From positions 60,552-124,551 of the forward strand of contig CANQXS010000006.1 of NCBI GenBank assembly GCA_947627875.1: a DNA stretch of 64,000 nt, in the 5' to 3' direction. This stretch comes from an uncultured Clostridia bacterium (GTDB lineage Bacteria > Bacillota > Clostridia > Oscillospirales > Ruminococcaceae). The notes under the pieces are model-generated. The model searched no databases. It was not told where the DNA came from and saw only the letters and a program-made list of their open reading frames with translations. Both the position numbers and the translations under genes were made by a program. Of the stretch, positions 61,397 to 64,000 are shown piece by piece. Position 1 is the first letter of the stretch; each line of letters starts with the position of its first letter.

Positions 61397-61444
61397 ATCC
61401 CTGCCTCCCGGCATTATTATGCTGAATAAAAGGAGGATTTTAAA

Positions 61445-62812
61445 ATGGAACAGACCACTCTTTACGACGTTGTCATGAATCTTTACAGGCAGCGCAAATT
61501 TGCCGAGTTGAAAACCGTTATGAGTCAGCTCAACCCCGCCGACGTTGCGAATATAATCGAAAACGCCGACGGCAGAGACGTTATCGCGCTTTTCAGGCTC
61601 CTTCCGAAAGAGCTTGCGACCGAGGCTTTCGCCTATATCGACTCGGAACAGCAGGAGCAGCTCATTTTGGCGTTTACCGACCGCGAGCTCCGAGAAGTTA
61701 TAGACGAGCTGTTTTTGGACGATACCGTCGACCTCATCGAAGAGATGCCCGCGAATATCGTCAACAGAATACTCAAGAACACCGACCCCAAGACCCGCGA
61801 GCAGATAAACGAGCTTTTGGCTTACCCTGCCGACAGCGCCGGAAGCCTTATGACCCCCGAATACGTCTATCTCAAGACGGATATGACGGTAGAGGAGTCG
61901 TTTGCGAAGATACGCAGCGTCGGCGTGGTCAAGGAGACCATTTATACCTGCTACGTAACCGAGGAACGCAAGCTCGTCGGCGTAGTATCGCTTTTAGACC
62001 TTCTGACCGCCTCTTATGAGACCGTCATTGGCGACATTATGGACACCAACGTTATAAGCGTAGGCACCAAGGAGGACAAGGAGACCGTCGCGACGATGCT
62101 CGCGAAATACGACCTTCTCGCCATTCCCGTAGTAGACGGCGAGAACAGAATAGTCGGAATAGTAACCGTCGACGACGCTATCGACGTATTGCAGGACGAA
62201 AACACCGAGGATATCGAAAAAATGGCGGCTATCGTCCCGACCGACAAGCCCTATTTCAAGACCGGCGTATTCGAGACCTTTTTAAAGCGCATCCCCTGGC
62301 TGCTGCTCTTGATGGTGTCGGCAACGTTTACCGGAATGATAATCACCGGATTTGAGAGCAAGCTCGCCGCGAGCGTTGTCCTGACGGCGTTTATACCGAT
62401 GCTTATGGACACCGGCGGCAACGCGGGCGGGCAGTCGAGCGTAACGATAATCCGCGGGCTCTCGCTCGGGGATATCGAACTCAAAGACGTCGCAAGGGTA
62501 ATATGGAAAGAAATAAGGGTAGCGGTGATATGCGGAGCCGTGCTTGCCGCGGTTAATTTCGGCAAGATGATGCTGATAGACAGGCTCATTTTGGGCAACG
62601 CCGCAATAACCGTTACGGTCGCGCTCGTCGTATGCCTTACTATGGTGGTGGCGGTGTTTATCGCAAAGATGATCGGCTGTTCGCTGCCTATCCTTGCAAA
62701 GGCTGTCGGCTTCGACCCCGCGGTTATGGCAAGCCCGTTCATAACGACCATAGTAGACGCCGTGACGCTTCTTGCCTACTTTATGATAGCCCAGGCGCTG
62801 CTGCATATTTAG
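61445..62812 (+). CDS. mgtE: Magnesium transporter MgtE
   Basis: 455 residues, usual length. N-terminal MgtE_N superhelical domain (about 1-130; LNPADVANIIENADGRDVIALF), tandem CBS domains (about 137-255; AGSLMTPEYVYLKTDMTVEES; IMDTNVISVGTKEDKETVA), a plug helix and five membrane helices with the pore segment FIPMLMDTGGNAGGQSSV and the selectivity Asp near the end (VGFDPAVMASPF). The channel dimer conducts Mg2+ inward and closes when Mg2+ fills the N/CBS interface. ATG with AAAAGGAGG. Expression may depend on the small leader frame upstream. Confidence 0.96.
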   Translation: MEQTTLYDVVMNLYRQRKFAELKTVMSQLNPADVANIIENADGRDVIALFRLLPKELATEAFAYIDSEQQEQLILAFTDRELREVIDELFLDDTVDLIEEMPANIVNRILKNTDPKTREQINELLAYPADSAGSLMTPEYVYLKTDMTVEESFAKIRSVGVVKETIYTCYVTEERKLVGVVSLLDLLTASYETVIGDIMDTNVISVGTKEDKETVATMLAKYDLLAIPVVDGENRIVGIVTVDDAIDVLQDENTEDIEKMAAIVPTDKPYFKTGVFETFLKRIPWLLLLMVSATFTGMIITGFESKLAASVVLTAFIPMLMDTGGNAGGQSSVTIIRGLSLGDIELKDVARVIWKEIRVAVICGAVLAAVNFGKMMLIDRLILGNAAITVTVALVVCLTMVVAVFIAKMIGCSLPILAKAVGFDPAVMASPFITTIVDAVTLLAYFMIAQALLHI

Positions 62813-62837
62813 GGGGAATTATTCTCCCGCTGAGGGC

Positions 62838-62866
62838 TTTACAGCAAAAATAAACTGTGGTATAAT
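62838..62866 (+). promoter_or_regulatory. SigA promoter of the desulfoferrodoxin gene
   Basis: TTTACA (62838-62843), 17 nt, perfect TATAAT (62861-62866), 34 nt before the gene. Confidence 0.85.
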
Positions 62867-62900
62867 AGAAACAGCAAAATATTTTCAGGAGGTCAGTATT

Positions 62901-63284
62901 ATGAAGGATTATTTCAGCTACAAAAAATGCTCCGTCTGCGGCGCGGTCGCCGAGGACGTTCTCGGCAGTCTTGACAACGTCGTCTGCTGCGGCAAGCCTA
63001 TGGAGACCCTTACCGCCAACTCCACCGACGCCGCCGTTGAGAAGCACGTCCCCGTCGTCGAGGTAAACGACGGCGAGCTCGTAGTCAGGGTAGGCTCGGT
63101 CGAGCACCCGATGACCAAGGAGCACTACATAATGTGGATTTCTCAGGTATCGGGCAACCGCGAGAACAAGGTCATACTCGCGCCCGAGCAGTCGACCGAG
63201 GTCAGGTTCCCCTATATGCCCGAGTGCAAAATTTACGCTTACTGCAATCTCCACGGGCTCTGGGTAAAAGAATTCAAGGCTTAA
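62901..63284 (+). CDS. dfx: Desulfoferrodoxin (superoxide reductase)
   Basis: 127 residues, 2Fe-type (class I). N-terminal desulforedoxin iron site Cys-x-x-Cys...Cys-Cys (KCSVCGAV; VVCCGKPM). The catalytic Fe(His4)(Cys) centre: Glu-Lys-His in EKHVPVVEV, two His in VGSVEHPMTKEHYIMWI, and Cys/His in AYCNLHGLW. The enzyme reduces superoxide to peroxide without releasing oxygen, typical of anaerobes. ATG with CAGGAGG, own promoter, terminator downstream. Confidence 0.96.
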   Translation: MKDYFSYKKCSVCGAVAEDVLGSLDNVVCCGKPMETLTANSTDAAVEKHVPVVEVNDGELVVRVGSVEHPMTKEHYIMWISQVSGNRENKVILAPEQSTEVRFPYMPECKIYAYCNLHGLWVKEFKA

Positions 63285-63294
63285 TCCAAAACAA

Positions 63295-63325
63295 ATATCC
63301 CTCGGCTGCCCGGGGGATATTTTTT
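63295..63325 (+). terminator. Intrinsic terminator of dfx
   Basis: ATATCCCTCGG / CCGGGGGATAT-type stem with a C-T-G-rich loop and T6 run; it also lies at the 3' end of the convergent small membrane protein gene. Confidence 0.88.
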
Positions 63326-63326
63326 A

Positions 63327-63731
63327 TTATATGTGTTCGTATACCTCTTCCTCCGAGGATATCGGAATCGCCCCGATTACCTCTATCCCGCCGTGGTCGC
63401 TCTCCGTAGCGTCCTCCGCAAGTATGGTCTCTCCGGATATTCCAAGCTCTTTGCCGGCCTTTTCCGCCTCTGCAACAAGTCCGTTTAAAGCCTTGCGCTC
63501 GGCTTTAGACTTCGCCGCGCCGTAGATCAGCGGAAGCGCCGCGAGCCATATCGGGCGCTTTTTCTTTTTCGACTTTTCCGACCTGTTGAGCCGCCAAAGC
63601 CCGCCTATCGCCGCGATAACGAGCCCCGCAGCGGCGGTGACTGCCCCCGCCGCGAGCTTTTCGGGCGTGAGGTTATTTGAACCCGCGGCAAACCCGCGCT
63701 TTGAATCCTTTGAAAATACCGTTATAAGCAT
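63327..63731 (-). CDS. Small membrane protein of unknown function
   Basis: 134 residues, ATG with AAGGAGC upstream. One clear helix (about 27-47, AAGAVTAAAGLVIAAIGGLW), a Lys-rich stretch (RSEKSKKKKR), a second weak hydrophobic part (PIWLAALPLIYGAA), and an acidic C-terminal domain (ISGETILAEDATESDHGGIEV). No family recognised. Faces dfx tail to tail. No promoter of good quality was found. Confidence 0.65.
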   Translation of the reverse strand: MLITVFSKDSKRGFAAGSNNLTPEKLAAGAVTAAAGLVIAAIGGLWRLNRSEKSKKKKRPIWLAALPLIYGAAKSKAERKALNGLVAEAEKAGKELGISGETILAEDATESDHGGIEVIGAIPISSEEEVYEHI

Positions 63732-63883
63732 ACGCAGCTCCTTAAAATCGCTTTTCCGACTTCTTCATTCCGATTGTATCACATTCCGCCGGAAAAAGCA
63801 ACAGGATATTTGGGAAAGAGGGGCGAGAAAGTGTTTTCGGGAACATATTTTCCTTCAATAGAAGCGTAATAAAAAGCCTTGAC

Positions 63884-64000
63884 GTGGAGCCAAAGCCCCC
63901 TCCCTCTCCTCCCCCCCTCAAAAAAGGGGGGAGGGCTCCATCACTTTTCTGCTCGTGCAGAAAAGTGACGCGAAAAGACACGCCCGAGAGGGGGATTGCG
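63884..64000. repeat. G/C-tract inverted repeat region at the right edge
   Basis: CCTCCCCCCCT / AGGGGGGGAGG-like complementary tracts (63916-63949), then CACTTTTCTGC-TCG-TGCAGAAAAGTG (63953-63970), a perfect 10-bp hairpin. The frame crossing it on the minus strand (63742-63981) looks like a by-product. 63732-63883 holds no feature. Confidence 0.6.

Noticed and set aside
61256..61444. M-box (Mg2+) riboswitch upstream of mgtE
   Set aside because: The leader is short and mostly covered by a small coding frame; no M-box core or terminator with T-run found.
63742..63981. 79-residue protein at the right edge
   Set aside because: Frame crosses the G/C-tract hairpins of a repeat; no ribosome site and no known family.

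Overview
This 64 kb window looks like a chromosomal segment of an anaerobic, endospore-forming Clostridia, most likely a gut-type member of the Oscillospirales (inference from gene content and fairly GC-rich codon use). Supporting evidence: a gerABC-type spore germination operon with a divergent DUF421/DUF4363 pair, a T-box-controlled threonyl-tRNA synthetase, RNase Y, FakA/YloU, a desulfoferrodoxin (superoxide reductase), a bile-salt-hydrolase-family enzyme, and consensus SigA promoters with 17-bp spacers throughout. No rRNA, tRNA, CRISPR array, transposase or phage gene was seen.

Layout. 1-4.2 kb: an XRE helix-turn-helix/M18 aminopeptidase fusion (cut by the left edge), a small membrane protein, MtnN, and a divergent two-component system. 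4.2-24.3 kb: a large minus-strand locus. In transcription order it encodes two LolD/MacB-type ABC ATPases (the second fused to an AbrB-like domain), a 971-residue solute-binding protein with extra N-terminal modules, a CUT1-type permease pair, an NHL-propeller/TPR membrane protein, a Yip1-family membrane protein, a DUF5696 secreted protein, a second CUT1 permease pair, a GH26 lipoprotein, and, from a separate promoter, a MacA-like adaptor, a 939-residue FtsX-type permease and a small membrane protein. I know of no described function for this combination; it is the main candidate for an undescribed system. The CUT1 permeases have no sugar-type ATPase in the locus, and a lone MsmX/UgpC-type ATPase at 42.8-44.0 kb could supply it.

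24.9-34 kb: an abundant-looking surface protein with an NPPTG-like tail, RNase Y, T-box-thrS (TGS-less), a C39-like peptidase, a SanA/YdcF-family protein and a choloylglycine-hydrolase-family enzyme. 34-44 kb: a 2091-residue subtilisin-like cell-surface protease containing a G9 tract, an SGNH-hydrolase lipoprotein, a small secreted protein sharing a C-terminal VPTEGK tail with the protease, and MsmX. 44-51 kb: RsuA-type pseudouridine synthase, DUF4830, an asymmetric heterodimeric ABC exporter, FakA and YloU. 51-56.5 kb: gerABC, DUF421/DUF4363 and nrdR. 56.6-64 kb: SecDF, a lipoprotein/DUF975 pair, MgtE behind a putative leader peptide, desulfoferrodoxin and a small membrane protein.

Several intergenic gaps hold mosaic dispersed repeats. 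Inside them I find five 46-49 bp hairpin units whose stem sequences differ but whose pairing and length are kept; these are the second main point of interest.
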